DNA from: Heloderma charlesbogerti
Taxonomy: Eukaryota; Chordata; Lepidosauria; Squamata; Helodermatidae
DNA: 64,000 bases
Direction of reading: 5' to 3'
Assembly: GCA_026122225.1 (NCBI GenBank)
Contig: JANEZZ010000973.1
Coordinates: forward strand, 84,242 to 148,241
Of the stretch, positions 23,215 to 34,191 are shown in pieces (within the stretch, counting starts at the first letter, position 1; every line of letters starts with the position of its first letter). Under the pieces are notes generated by a model. The model was given only the letters and a program-made list of their open reading frames with translations. It was not told the origin of the DNA and made no database searches. The translations under genes were made by a program, and so were the position numbers.

Positions 23215-24035
23215 AGAAGAAACTGTTAATTAACATTGGAAAGGATATTTGCTGAACAGGACTTCTGCATGGACATTATAGAAAGGTTTGGGCAATTGCT
23301 GGGTAAGATATTGCTATTTTGTGTACAACCTCCATTTTAATTTCACCTTATTTTTTAAAAAAGCCTGAGCAGTGCTGAAGGATACAAGTGTGGAAGCAAC
23401 CTGAATTCATGAAGATTCACCTGCCACATTCACAGTAAAGAACAGGAGCTATTCTATCAAGTTCTTGCTTCTGTGCTCATTATCAGGGGAATGTAGAAAT
23501 GTGCCCGGGTATAATTTATGCAACACCAACTATAACCTCCTACACAGAACCCTGCTGTTGGCACGAGATTCTAAGTAGTTCACCTGTCATATTTTATTTT
23601 CAAATGATCAACAATCTAGTTCTCATGACATAAATAATTTTCATTAACTACTAGTGGGTGGATGTTGCTGGTTCAGCATTGCATTGCATCATCGTTGTAC
23701 TATAATCTATTTTGTCCCCAAGGTGCTATGAGATCCAACTTCTGTTTGTTCTTTTGGTGAAAGGAAGAATAGTAAATGAAGTTACCATACACAATTTTGC
23801 CCAATTTACTCTGGCCATAGAATTTGGGCTTGAAAAGAAAAAACAAGAGTAAAAAGACTACCTCATCACCTTTAAGGCTGAATTCCAGACACTTTGTGTT
23901 AGACGCATGGGTCTTTTGGAGCTGGTTTAAATATTTAGGCAAAAGACCCACTGAACAATCATCTTGGGGGTGTTATCAAAATAAAATATTGGCGATGGGG
24001 AACTTGATATGATGATGTGATGCTGTGTCTTACAC
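23215..24035. other. Repeat-poor, AT-rich intronic stretch
   Basis: About 0.8 kb of ordinary complexity without any recognised transposon, upstream in coordinate (downstream in transcription) of the HX-repeat exon. A candidate interval for conserved non-coding sequence, but I cannot test conservation here. Confidence 0.35.
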
Positions 24036-24097
24036 TGAGGTTGGACTCATTGGTCTTATAGACCCCTTCCAACCCTACAATTCTATGATTCTATGAG
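24036..24097 (+). mobile_element. CR1 tail
   Basis: GGTTGGACTCATTGGTCTTA through ATTCTATGATTCTATGAG. Confidence 0.9.
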
Positions 24098-24118
24098 ATC
24101 CTTCTAGCTGGAGATGTA

Positions 24119-24640
24119 GGGATGTGCGAACCGACCCCATCCGGGTTCTCCGGGCACCCACCAAGGCCCTGTCCCCGCTCTCCGGTCCCCGGACTGCACT
24201 CGAGCCCCTCCCATGCTCAGCGAGCAGCCCACACTCACCCTGGCAGCCTCGTCAAGCTTCATGGTCACCATTTTTTTTTTTTTGCAAAATAAAATGGCAT
24301 TCACAAAATGCGCATATTTTCATGTGCACGAAAATGCACACCTTTGTGAATGAGCATATTTGTGCACGCACAAAACATGTACATTTTTGCAAAAATGTGC
24401 ATTATTATGCATACACGAGTATGCACACCCACACAACGCGCATTTTCACATACGCAAAGATGTGCATTTTTGGGAGTGCCGTTGTATTTTGCAAACAAAA
24501 TGGCAACCGCTGAACTCGATGAGGCCACCGGGTTGAGTGCCAGCCACTCGCCAAGCACAGGCAGGGGGTGAGCAGGGGCAGGGGCTCGGCGAGTGGGGCT
24601 CAGGGGTGCGGGCAGGGGTGGTTCCGCTGGATTCCTGGAT
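24119..24640. mobile_element. Palindromic hAT-like element (TAGGGATGTGCGAA start)
   Basis: The left half contains CTCGTCAAGCTTCATGGTCA and a T-run. The right half contains the inverse (AATGGCAACCGCTGAACTCG with ATTTTGCAAACAAAATGG). The centre is CA/TG-rich repeats of TGCGCATTTT. The right terminus is missing or diverged. Confidence 0.5.
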
Positions 24641-24644
24641 GGAA

Positions 24645-25251
<607 letters not shown>

Positions 25252-25704
25252 TCAGTCCTCCCATTGAGTCTGACATACCATGGCTTTGCAATGTGTGATG
25301 AATCTCCAGCATTGCTAATATAAGGACTAACATATTGGTCTTTACTTCTGCTCTCTGCCTTGCACGACCTGTGTGTTCCGATTAGTGCTAGAGGAAAAAG
25401 CTCAACAGCCAGCTTTTCTATTTTCAAAGAGAGAGCAGCCATGGCTTCTTTCTCCCAATGGCCTTTGATGTTTGCACAAGACGCGGCCTAACCAATTATG
25501 GCTATTGCTTCTACCCAACTCAATCTTAAAACCATTACAACCTAGAAAACTCTACTTTATCTACTGAACTATGGTTCCTTCCAGTTATGACATTTTTAAA
25601 AAAGAAAGAAGCAGAGCATTAGAAACAATGGTGTTGGATGGAAAGGGAAATAACGCACACAGGATCCAAATACATGTCTGGGCTGCATTTGGATGTCATA
25701 ATAA

Positions 25705-25850
25705 GCCAGAGGTAGGCAACCATTTCAGGCCCATGGGCACACTGGGCAACTTGAGAAACTGTCCTGGGCACCCCCATAAAATGGCTGCCATGGCACACAC
25801 GGCTAGTCACAAAGAACAAGTCACTTGTCTAAGAGACTGAGTACAAGGCA
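25705..25850 (+). repeat. Short dispersed repeat (GTAGGCAACCATTT type)
   Basis: Shares GCCCATGGG...CCTGGGCACCCCCATAAAATGGC with the reverse complement of 57705-57815. Probably a small DNA transposon. Confidence 0.5.
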
Positions 25851-26004
25851 CGTGTGGCATCTGACCCCCAATACGCTAAAGAAGTGTTACCCTCGGCTGG
25901 CTCCTATGGACCCTGCTGGCTTCCCTGAACCCCAGACTGAAGTGACAGGAGTCTTCCCCCCCTATTTTTCTTCCTTCTTTTTCTTGGGAGGTAGACAAGC
26001 TGCA

Positions 26005-26116
26005 TGAACTTGAGCACACTCCAGGAGAGAGCGGAGGACAGGAAGGCCTGCCGTGCTATGGTCCATGGGGTCACGAAGAGTCGGACACGACTGAACGACT
26101 GAACAACAACAACAAC
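26005..26116 (+). mobile_element. BovB (RTE) LINE 3' end
   Basis: CATGGGGTCACGAAGAGTCG and GACTGAACGACTGAACAACA. Flanked by a perfect 12-bp target duplication AGACAAGCTGCA (25993-26004 and 26117-26128). Confidence 0.95.
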
Positions 26117-26209
26117 AGACAAGCTGCAGAGGAAGGCATGGGCCTGCAGCCACCCACAATCTTCATTTCCTACGAACATCTCTGAGCCCCACTTATGGCC
26201 CAGAGGCAT

Positions 26210-26300
26210 TCCAGTCACCAGCTGGTTGGCCGCCGTGTGAACAGAATGCTGGAGTAGATGGACCCTGGGTCTGATCCAGCGGGGCTCTTCTTATGTCCTT
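26210..26300 (+). mobile_element. CR1 3' end, second subfamily
   Basis: GCTGGTTGGCCGCCGTGTGA, then GTCTGATCCAGCGGGGCTCT and a TTCTTATGT end. Confidence 0.85.
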
Positions 26301-26404
26301 ACGGGGAATGAAAATGGCAATGGCGGAAGCCCTCACTTTGCTTTGAAGTGATCCCAGCTGCCAGTAATAAAATGTGGGAGGCGTAGGGCACCTCAGTGCA
26401 GTGT

Positions 26405-26612
26405 AGCCTCGTGGCTCCAATTTCAGTGGGGCTGTGAAGCCACTATGGGTTTCAGTCAGAACCAGCCAGAACTCCAAAGGAGGTATCCAAGGTGCTGAGC
26501 CTATTTTGGGGGGAGGGTTCAGCACCTTGGAGGGCTCCTTTAGAGTTCTGGCTGGTTCTGACTGAAACCCAGAATGGATTTACGGCCCCACCAAAACGGG
26601 AGCCACCAGCCT
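26405..26612. repeat. Long inverted repeat (about 95-bp arms, short loop)
   Basis: The left arm includes GGGTTTCAGTCAGAACCAGC and CCAAGGTGCTGAGCC. The right arm includes their inverse (GGTTCAGCACCTTGG, GCTGGTTCTGACTGAAACCC). The centre is near 26505. Confidence 0.85.
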
Positions 26613-26789
26613 CCGCTGCCTCCATGGGCACCAAGAAAAGGTCTCTGAGGGCACGCTGGTGCTGGCAGGGACCATGTGGCCTACCCCTGCAATAAGCCAT
26701 GAACTGCCACAACAGCAGTAAGCCTGTGAGAGCCTCAGGTTCGTGTGTTTTCACCCTCCCATCTCCTCCTCCAGCATAGTTGTGAGGAG

Positions 26790-26935
26790 GAATTTGGAGA
26801 TTTTTATCATCCAAACCCAACAAACTGTGGTTAATCTTAACTATGGTTTGCTTGTGGGGGGAAATACCCTTCAAACCATGGTTTATGAGCAGGCAGTTTC
26901 AGGAAACCATAGTTAAGGGTTTGTACATAAGGCTA
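26790..26935. repeat. AACTATGGTTTG palindromic repeat
   Basis: Multiple inverted copies of AACYATGGTTTG (near 26818, 26838, 26873, 26906). Probably a MITE. Confidence 0.55.
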
Positions 26936-27074
26936 AACTGTAGATGATTTAAAACAAAACAAAACACAGAAGCAAAAGCTTCCAATCTCCTCCTTGCTGC
27001 TGCATCAAATTGGGGTGCAGGAAATGTGCACGCCTCAGGCTCAGGCAGTGTTGTTCCAATCATGATAACTCATG

Positions 27075-27590
27075 GTTCACTCCATGGTCTTTAGGGGGAT
27101 AAGCACAAATATCGCCCCATATATTGCCCCTTGGTCTTTAGGGGGATAAGCACATATATCACCCCATATATTGCCCCATGGTCTTCCTGGGGATAAGCAC
27201 AAATATTGCCCCATATATTGCCCCATGGTCTTTAGGGGGATAAGCACATATATCACCCCATATATTGCCCCATGGTCTTCCTGGGGATAAGCACAAATAT
27301 TGCCCCATATATTGCCCCATGGTCTTCCTGGGGACAAGCACAAATATTGCCCCATATATTGCCCCATGGTCTTTAGGGGGATAAGTACATATATCACCCC
27401 ATATATTACCCCATGGTCTTCCTGGGGATAAGCACAAATATTGCCCCATATATTGCCCCATGGTCTTCAGGGGGATAAGCACATATATCGCCCCATATAT
27501 TGTTCCATGGTGTTCATAGGGATAAGCACAAATATTGCCCCATATATTGCTCCATGGTCTTCAGGGGGATAAACACAAATATTGCTCCAG
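27075..27590. repeat. 47-bp minisatellite, about 11 units
   Basis: The motif CCATGGTCTT recurs at exact 47-nt steps from 27082 (with variants) to about 27552. Units alternate between TTTAGGGGG...CACATATATCACC and CTTCCTGGGG...CACAAATATTGCC types. The antisense ORFs across it exist only because 47 is not a multiple of 3 and no frame of the unit has a stop. Confidence 0.97.
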
Positions 27591-27624
27591 CTGGATTTGG
27601 GCGTAAAGTATCAATACAATGGAC

Positions 27625-28366
27625 GGATGTTTTGTCATTTATTTTTGTGGTGCTTTTGAGCTTACCTCATCACAGCCAGCCTCCCAGGCTGCCTGCACAT
27701 CCTGATCTGAGAAAGCCCCACGGGAGGAATTACTTCATGGTGCCTTAAACTGGGCTTTAATTGGGAGGAGGCTACAGGCTGCCAGAGAGAGGATTGTACC
27801 ATGAAAAGCAGGACACTTTGCTCACTCCTCGGCCACCTCCTAAGTAAGGTAAGCCCCAGAAACCCAAACCCAGCCCAGGAGAATTTCCCCAAAATTTCTT
27901 CACGACTGAATTTCTTTTCAAAAGCAATTCCTCTTCTATCAAACTGAATGAGAGCGGCTGAAAAAAAATGTGGGAGACATTTTCGGCACAGCACTAGTTG
28001 AAATGCCTCCCTCAAGGCTTAGTCTGGCAGGAAGAGCTCGAAGCTACCACATGCTGGTGTTTTTGTCCCCACGCCTTTTGCCCATCCATCGCCCACATGC
28101 AGCCCCCAAGAGTTTATCCAAAATGGAATTTGGCCTCTGGGCTGAATTTTTGAGGCTTTATACCCCCAGCCTAGTCCTGGAACCCGAGTCCTGGAACCAC
28201 ATACTGATGCCACGCTTGCCTCTCTCAGGCGTCTGTTGTGCTTTGTGGGCTCCAACTCATAGCTGGGACAGAACAATTAATGACACTGCAGGATGGTCCA
28301 TGGGCCTGTTGGGTCCAAAATTCCAGACTTCCCCAGTTTAAGCTCAAAGAGCACACACATTTCACT
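27625..28366 (+). repeat. Copy 2 of the 0.72-0.74 kb intra-gene duplication
   Basis: Homologous to 415-1158. It includes only the 3' part of the hAT-like family A element. Its left end lies about 35 bp from the end of the 47-bp minisatellite. Confidence 0.8.
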
Positions 28367-28994
28367 TAGCACTAGTATTATTTTTGCAGGATTGTATTGT
28401 TTTAAATTGCTGAACATCACCTTGATGGCTTTTTAGCAGATAAGGTGGCATATAACTGATTATACTACCACTAATACTAATAATGGCATGTCTGTGGAGG
28501 CTCTGTATATATTTCCCATTGTGTTTGTAGTATATTGTACCAGTCTGGATTGCAGTAGATTGATTGTGGTGGCCTCATATCATCCGTGGGAGCTGACCTT
28601 CTTCTAGAGTTAGAAGTCCACCCCTGGAAGCCAGCATTGTTTGCTTTTCACCTTCTGACATTCTCCTTCATGCTGGCTCTTCTCTGCCTTAAACATACCC
28701 ACTTTCTCTGCCCCTAAAGCCTCTTCCCTCAGCTCTTTCATGTCTCCCCTCTCTTTCAGCAAGACTTTTGGTTCCAGCATCTCTCCAATAACTTCCCTAA
28801 CTTCCCATCTCTCAAAAATCCTCCTTCTTTTTTCTTGCTTGCCGTATGCTGTTCCATCACCATCTCCCTCTCACCCCCGCCGCAAACATCCCCAAACTTC
28901 CTTCCAAACAATGTGGATGGCCTTCAACAAAACAATCCTATTCATGTCTCTTCAGAAGTAAGGCCCACTGACTCCAATAAATGGGTAAATGGGT
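28367..28994. other. Intronic stretch, mostly unrecognised
   Basis: Pyrimidine-rich (28640-28900) and a CAATCCTAT-type fragment at about 28923-28980. Confidence 0.4.
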
Positions 28995-28997
28995 TTA

Positions 28998-29442
28998 GAG
29001 AGCAATCCTATGGTCGTTAGACTGCATCTGGTGGGCCATAGGATAGTTTGGATTCCTGGATCTGGAGTCGGAGATAGGAGTTCTGACCCCAGAGCCAGGA
29101 GTGAGAGCTTCCCTCTCCCCCCTCTCACAGAAGGCATGGAGAGAATTGATCCGGCTGCCTCTATGAGCTCTGAAAAGGGAAGGGAAGGAGGCATTCCTAT
29201 GGGCAGGGAGGGGACTAGGGAGGCCACCATATGAGGAATCCTCTGACTTCCCCAGCTTCCTTTCCTCTCCCTCTCCCTCCCCAACACCTCAGCCAGATGG
29301 GCGAAAAAGCTTGTCTAGGTCAAATGCAGAGTGGGAGGAGAATGGAGGTGATGATTGCCTTTGCTGCCCCTCCCCCTCTGCATTGGATGGCCGTAAATCT
29401 CCGAGTTCGGAGGCTTGCGGCCACCCCCATGGGATTGTGCCC
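28998..29442. mobile_element. PIF/Harbinger-like MITE, complete
   Basis: Ends GAGAGCAATCCTATGG and, inverted, GGGCACAATCCCATGG. Flanked by TTA on both sides (28995-28997, 29443-29445). Confidence 0.72.
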
Positions 29443-29682
29443 TTAGTTGCTGAAGGAAAAACAAAAGACTCCTAATACTAAGTATATTCAAAAAGTGCAA
29501 TGCAAAGCAAAGAAGCAAATGTGGGAACCTAAGAACAGCCCTGCTCAATCAAAGTGGGTCCATCTAGTCAAGCATTCTGCTTCATGCATTGGCCCAGTCA
29601 GATGGTTCTAGAAGACAACAGCTGTCCACCCACTGGTATTCAGGCTCATACCATCTGGAGATTCCATGTACCCATCATTTAA

Positions 29683-29925
29683 TTTATTTAATTTATTGCA
29701 TTTATATCCCACCTTTTTTCCTCCTGCAAGGAAAGGTGGCTTACATTCCCCTCCTCCTCTCCATTTTATCCTCACAACAACAACCCTCTGAGGTAGGTTG
29801 GGCTGAGAGTCTGTGATGGGCCCAAAGTCCCCCAGTGAGCTTCCATGCCTGAGTGGGGACTAGAACCCGGATCTCCTGACTCCCAGTCCAACACTCTCAC
29901 CACTAGACCACACTGGCTCTATCAT
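29683..29925 (-). mobile_element. tRNA-derived SINE (GTGTAGTGGTTAGAG type), minus orientation
   Basis: On the minus strand: a GTGTGGTCTAGTGGTGAGAG A box, GGGTTCTAGTCCCCA B box, body CTCAGAGGGTTGTTGTTGTG and a TAAATTAAATTAAA tail. Same family as 33812-34050 and 44100-44342. Confidence 0.9.
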
Positions 29926-30166
29926 GACTAATAGCTGTTTATAGCTCCATCCCCCTCCATGAATGTGCCATTGTAATCCCCTTCCAAAGCCACCAAAGCC
30001 AGGGGCCATCACCACTTCTTCTTGTAGTAATGCATCCCATACATCATCTTTTATCTGTTCTGAATGTATTGCCAACACATGACATTGTGAAACTCAAAAT
30101 TATATTCTCATGGAAGACTGGGTGAGGGTGGGGGAGTCTCTGGGCATCTCTATACCAGCCTAAAAT

Positions 30167-30211
30167 CCTGCATTTAAAATGGGGCTTTCTGCTTCCATTT
30201 TAAATGCAGGA
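30167..30211. repeat. Small hairpin, 18-bp arms
   Basis: ATCCTGCATTTAAAATGG and its inverse CCATTTTAAATGCAGGAT with a short spacer. Confidence 0.8.
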
Positions 30212-30589
30212 TCACAACTCCCTTTTTCAGGTGCTTCCTTTCCCCCCACTCCACCCCCTCCTTCTCCCCGTATCTGAGTCTTCCATTATCTTTCATTGCT
30301 CTCCCTCCTCTTCTTGCTGCTTCTCCTCTTTTCATGGAGGAAACTGAAGCGGAACACAGCGGGGTAATTTGATAGCTCATGATCTGAGGCCTATTTAAGA
30401 ACAGAACAAAGGGCATTTAGTGCAGGAGATGCCTCAAATGATCACGGGATCATGTAAAGAGCCCGCAAGCTTCCATGAAAGAGTGATCTCGATCGCAGGA
30501 TAAAAGCTCCATGTGAAGGAGCTCTCTGTCCACTTTCACTACTTCTTGCATAAACCGCAATCATGCTCCATTTGGTTTTCCTCCCAAAC

Positions 30590-30780
30590 TTAAAAATCTC
30601 GAACACTGTCAGCTTCCTTCATAGAGATATTTTCTTCAACCCCTTCATTGCTTTTGGCTACCCCTTTCTGCACTCTTCCCAGCTCTGTGGTATAACTTTC
30701 AAAATGTAGTGCCCAGAACCGTACACAGTATATTCTCAGTGCAGTCCCTCCATAACTGTTATTCAAAGGCATTAAGACAT
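30590..30780 (-). mobile_element. CR1 fragment, decayed
   Basis: The antisense encodes a VRFWALHFESYT-like segment comparable to the CR1 VQFWASHYKKD region. Confidence 0.6.
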
Positions 30781-30884
30781 AGGCCTGTTCACACACGTCT
30801 AAGACTCTCACATGGTGAAACAGAATTGGGGCTGCATTGATGACTCCCATCCCTGATATTGTGCCCATGGGCTAGCCACACCCT

Positions 30885-30950
30885 TCGACATTGGGGGTTG
30901 GACTTGATGGCCTTGTAGGCCCCTTCCAACCCTACTATTCTATGATCCTT
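30885..30950 (+). mobile_element. CR1 tail
   Basis: GGGGGTTGGACTTGATGGCC through TACTATTCTATGATCC. Confidence 0.9.
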
Positions 30951-31107
30951 GTGTTGAACGTCCATTTCTGCAAAGGAACCTCTGTGTGTGAGCAGCTGCT
31001 TGCACACAAGGGCTCCACATGATCAGGAGACCCAGCTTCATGGTGTTCTTATGCATGAGCAGCTAGTTACGGATCGGGGTGCCTTTGCAAATGTCTGTGC
31101 TCGAAAC

Positions 31108-31797
31108 TAGAGCTGTGCACAAATGGCCTCTCAAATTCTCCAGCCTATTTGTGGGTAGAGAAATTGGAGAGGGACAATTCACTGAATTTCCCCTATGGGA
31201 GGAAAAATTCTCCAACTGTTTCTCACAGCTAGAACTGGGGGTTAGCTGGGGTTGTAGCACAGCTTCTTTCTTTTTTCCTAAGGGGTTTTGGTTTATTGCA
31301 CTGCTCCTGCGAGTGGCAACAAGTATCAATTGTGCTGAGGCTTCTGCTTTTCGGAGGCTGAATTTTGAATTTCTTTTGGTTTTTGAGCTTACCTACTCAC
31401 TGCAAGCTGGCTGAGGGGGCTGTGTGTGTTTTATTTCTGTATTACACATCTTTCCATTGCTCTGCAGCCTCCCAGGCTGCCTGCACTTTCTGAACTGAAA
31501 AAAAAACAAAAAACCCTGGGAGGAATTGCCTGTTGATGTGTTCCTCATGATGGCTTGAACTGAAGTGCGGGAAGCCAAGGAGGCGACAGGCTGCCACAGA
31601 GATGATTGTACAATGACACTCATGCACACTCCTCAGCCACCTCCTAAGTAAGGTAAGCACAAGAACCCCAAACCCAACCCATGAGAATTTCTCCGACATT
31701 TCTCCTCCTTTGAATTTCTTTTTCGAAAGCTATTCCTTTTCTCTCAAATGAATGAAAACGGTCAAAAAATGTGTGAGAAATTGTCAGCACGGCACTA
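31108..31797 (+). mobile_element. hAT-like family A, uninterrupted copy
   Basis: TAGAGCTGTGCACAAATGG to GTCAGCACGGCACTA. Flanks CTCGAAAC and CCTGAAAT match at 5 of 8. The reference copy for the interrupted one at 10805. Confidence 0.7.
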
Positions 31798-31942
31798 CCT
31801 GAAATACAGATGGATGTCAGGAATGTGATTTTTGAGGCAGGCCTAGAAAAACGATCTGATGTTGGGTTGAGTCCAGCAGAGCAGGTCCACTCCTATTTCC
31901 CCACATAACTGGTGAATATGTAAATAAAGCTAAAAAAAAAAA

Positions 31943-32150
31943 AAAAGTAAAGGTGTCCCCAACCAGGGTGTGGTGCTCATCTCCATTTCTAAGCCGAAGA
32001 GCCAGCGCTGTCCGAAGACGCTTTCGTGGTCATGTGGCCGGCATGACTGAATACCAAGGTGCACGGAACGCTGTTACCTTTCCTGCTGAAGCGATACCTA
32101 TTAATCTACTTGCAATTTCTTGCTTTCAAACTGCTAGGTTGGCAGAAGAA
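31943..32150 (-). mobile_element. Sauria SINE, partial
   Basis: Matches the body of the full copy at 55857-56194 (TAAGCCGAAGAGCCAGCGCT; CATGTGGCCGGCATGACTGA). The tRNA-like head is missing beyond TTGGCAGAAG. It ends 182 bp from the exon 8 donor. Confidence 0.93.
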
Positions 32151-32331
32151 ATATAGCTAATACTATGCAAATATGCTGCAGAATTTCTTCTGAATACAGC
32201 ATCATGGATGCCCTGAAAGGGAATCTCCCTTCCTTCTGCACCTCTCTCCCCACCTCCCATCCAGAATATGACAAAACTCTTGGATGACAAAACATTTGCT
32301 AATCCCTGCCAGAATCCGTTTTAATTCTTAC

Positions 32332-32591
32332 CTGAGTAAGCGCTCCCAGCAGGATGGCCTGGAACCTGCAACGTCCCTGATGTCAGAGGAGGAGGAGGAG
32401 GCAATGCCGTGGGAGGGGCAAACATATTGGGGTGATGGGAGTGTGCAGGAGGTTGGAGGGTGGATGCAAAGGTGTGGAGTGGGCTGTGGTTTGGCAAAGA
32501 GAGGGGGAAGGGTGACACGGAGGGGTGGTGAGCTATATGTGGAGGCGGTGGAGGGGGCTGAGTCTTGGCCGGAGTACTGCTTCTGCTGCTG
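32332..32591 (-). CDS. AUTS2: AUTS2 internal coding exon (about exon 8; Pro/His-rich)
   Basis: This 260-nt exon has acceptor TTTGCAG followed by CAGCAGCAG, and donor GTAAGA. Its first base completes the Ser codon begun in the upstream exon, and its last base G begins the Glu codon of the next exon. The reading frame gives [11 protein letters not shown], a run of six prolines, HIAHHPS, then [36 protein letters not shown] and [13 protein letters not shown], all recognisable AUTS2 segments. It forms the C-terminal part of proline-rich region 1 and is rich in His-Pro dipeptides. The proline run after TQ looks longer than the mammalian PAPP I recall. The acceptor is a NAGNAG-type tandem site, so one or two serines could be spliced in or out. 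Frames offset from this one are also open across the exon but encode nothing recognisable. Confidence 0.96.
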
Positions 32592-32929
32592 CTGCAAATA
32601 AAAGATGCGGAGAGAAAAATGTTAGGAAATCTAGCCCCTCAGAAGGTGAGAGTCACCAAGGAAGAAGCAAATGGAAAACCATCTCACCCAAGGAGCTACC
32701 ACAAAGTGGGACAAGTCCTCCCAAAGCGACAAACATTATCCAAGTAGGAAAGGTTCGACAGGGTCTGAACCTTGGGGAAGGGTGATATTGTGTGGCTTCA
32801 TCATCTGGTTGGACGCATGGGAAGCAGGAAGCTGAAGTAGACAGAAGTCTGCTTTACGTCAGGTTAGACTGGGAGTGGGATCTGCGACCTGCCTGCAAAG
32901 CTGAGATGTGCGTGCTCCCTTCCATGTTC

Positions 32930-33570
32930 TTATCATGGTCTGGGAGATGGTGGGCTCTCCTCCACTGGGGGTTATTGAAGCAGAGGCTGGATGGTCATCT
33001 TGCAAAGATGCTGTTGTTTCAAGATTCATGCAGCCCTAGGCTAGATAAACAGAAGCACAGGGTCCAGAGAGCTCTATTTTGCACTGCTCAGGCTGTATTG
33101 GAGTGCTGGGCCCAGTTCCAGCCACTGCATTTTAAGAAGGACACTGACAAACTGGAATATGTCCAGAGAAGTGTGAACAGGATGGTGAGGGTTCTGGAAA
33201 CCAAGTGCAGTGAAGAAGGGTTGAAAGAGCTGGGTATGTTTAGCCTGGAGAGGATTACGGGAAGACATGATAGGTGCTTTCAAAGATCTGAAGGGCTGTC
33301 CTGCAGAAGATGGAGCGGACTTGTTGTCTGTTGCTCCAGAGGACAGAAGTAGAACCAACGGGTGCAAATTTTAAGGAAGAAGAGTTCAGCTAAGGAATAG
33401 GAGGAAGTTCCTGTTGAAACAAACTGTCCTGGGTTATTGGAGGTATTTAAGCAGAGGATGGACGGCCATCTGTCAGGAATGCTATAGTTGGACCCTTCAT
33501 TGTAGATCCTGCATTGTGTTGGACTAGGCAACTTTCAAGGTCCCTTCCAACTCTATGATTCTGTGATGGT
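32930..33570 (+). mobile_element. CR1 3' region, decayed
   Basis: Frame segments VLECWAQFQPLHFKKDTDKL and KELGMFSLERI, then the tail CCCTTCCAACTCTATGATTC. Confidence 0.9.
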
Positions 33571-33811
33571 GGTCTGATAGAGGCATTGCTGCGCATGGCA
33601 TAGGGACTCATTCTTTTTGTCCCATTGTCATCCCCAGTAAAACAGGTTTAAAGGACTTCAAAAATACATCTTTGCTGGAAAGGATGGGATGACTATGCCA
33701 TGAGCAATGATGGCTCAATCATACCAACTTCAACACTTTTTGTGGGGGTGGGGAACTTATTAATATAAGAAGAGCCCTAAATCTAAGAAGAGCCCTCTCT
33801 TATTAATGTAG

Positions 33812-34050
33812 TGTGTGGCATAGTGGTTAGAACGTTGGACTGGGGCTCAGGAGATCCGGGTTCTAGTCCCCACTCAGGCAGGAAGCACGCTGGGTGACGT
33901 TGGGCCAGTCTCAGCCTAACCTACATCACAGGGTTGTAGTTGTGAGGATAAAATGGGGAGGAGGAGGAAAAGGACCACGTAAGCTGCCTTGGGTTCCTTG
34001 CACGAGGAAAAAAGGTGGGATGTAAATGTAATAATTAAATAAATGAATAA
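33812..34050 (+). mobile_element. tRNA-derived SINE (GTGTAGTGGTTAGAG type)
   Basis: GTGGCATAGTGGTTAGAACG (A box), GGGTTCTAGTCCCCACT (B box), AGGATAAAATGGGGAGG and an AATTAAATAAATGAATAA tail. Confidence 0.92.
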
Positions 34051-34191
34051 ATCAGACCAAAGATCCAGTTAGACTGGCACCCTGTTTCCCACAGTGCCCA
34101 AGCAGATGGTTCCCGAAAGCCCACAAAGCACAGCCATGGAGGCTATAGCCTTCTCCTGCTGATTAATCTGAGAAACTGGTACTCAGGCATA

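Noticed and set aside
27077..27482. Repetitive antisense ORFs (GQYMGQYLCLSPGRPWGNI type) that look like a repeat protein
   Set aside because: They are translations of the 47-bp minisatellite; every frame is equally open.
32328..32597. QQQQ-rich frame over exon 8
   Set aside because: It is the wrong frame. The frame that continues from exon 7 and into exon 9 gives the AUTS2 peptide.
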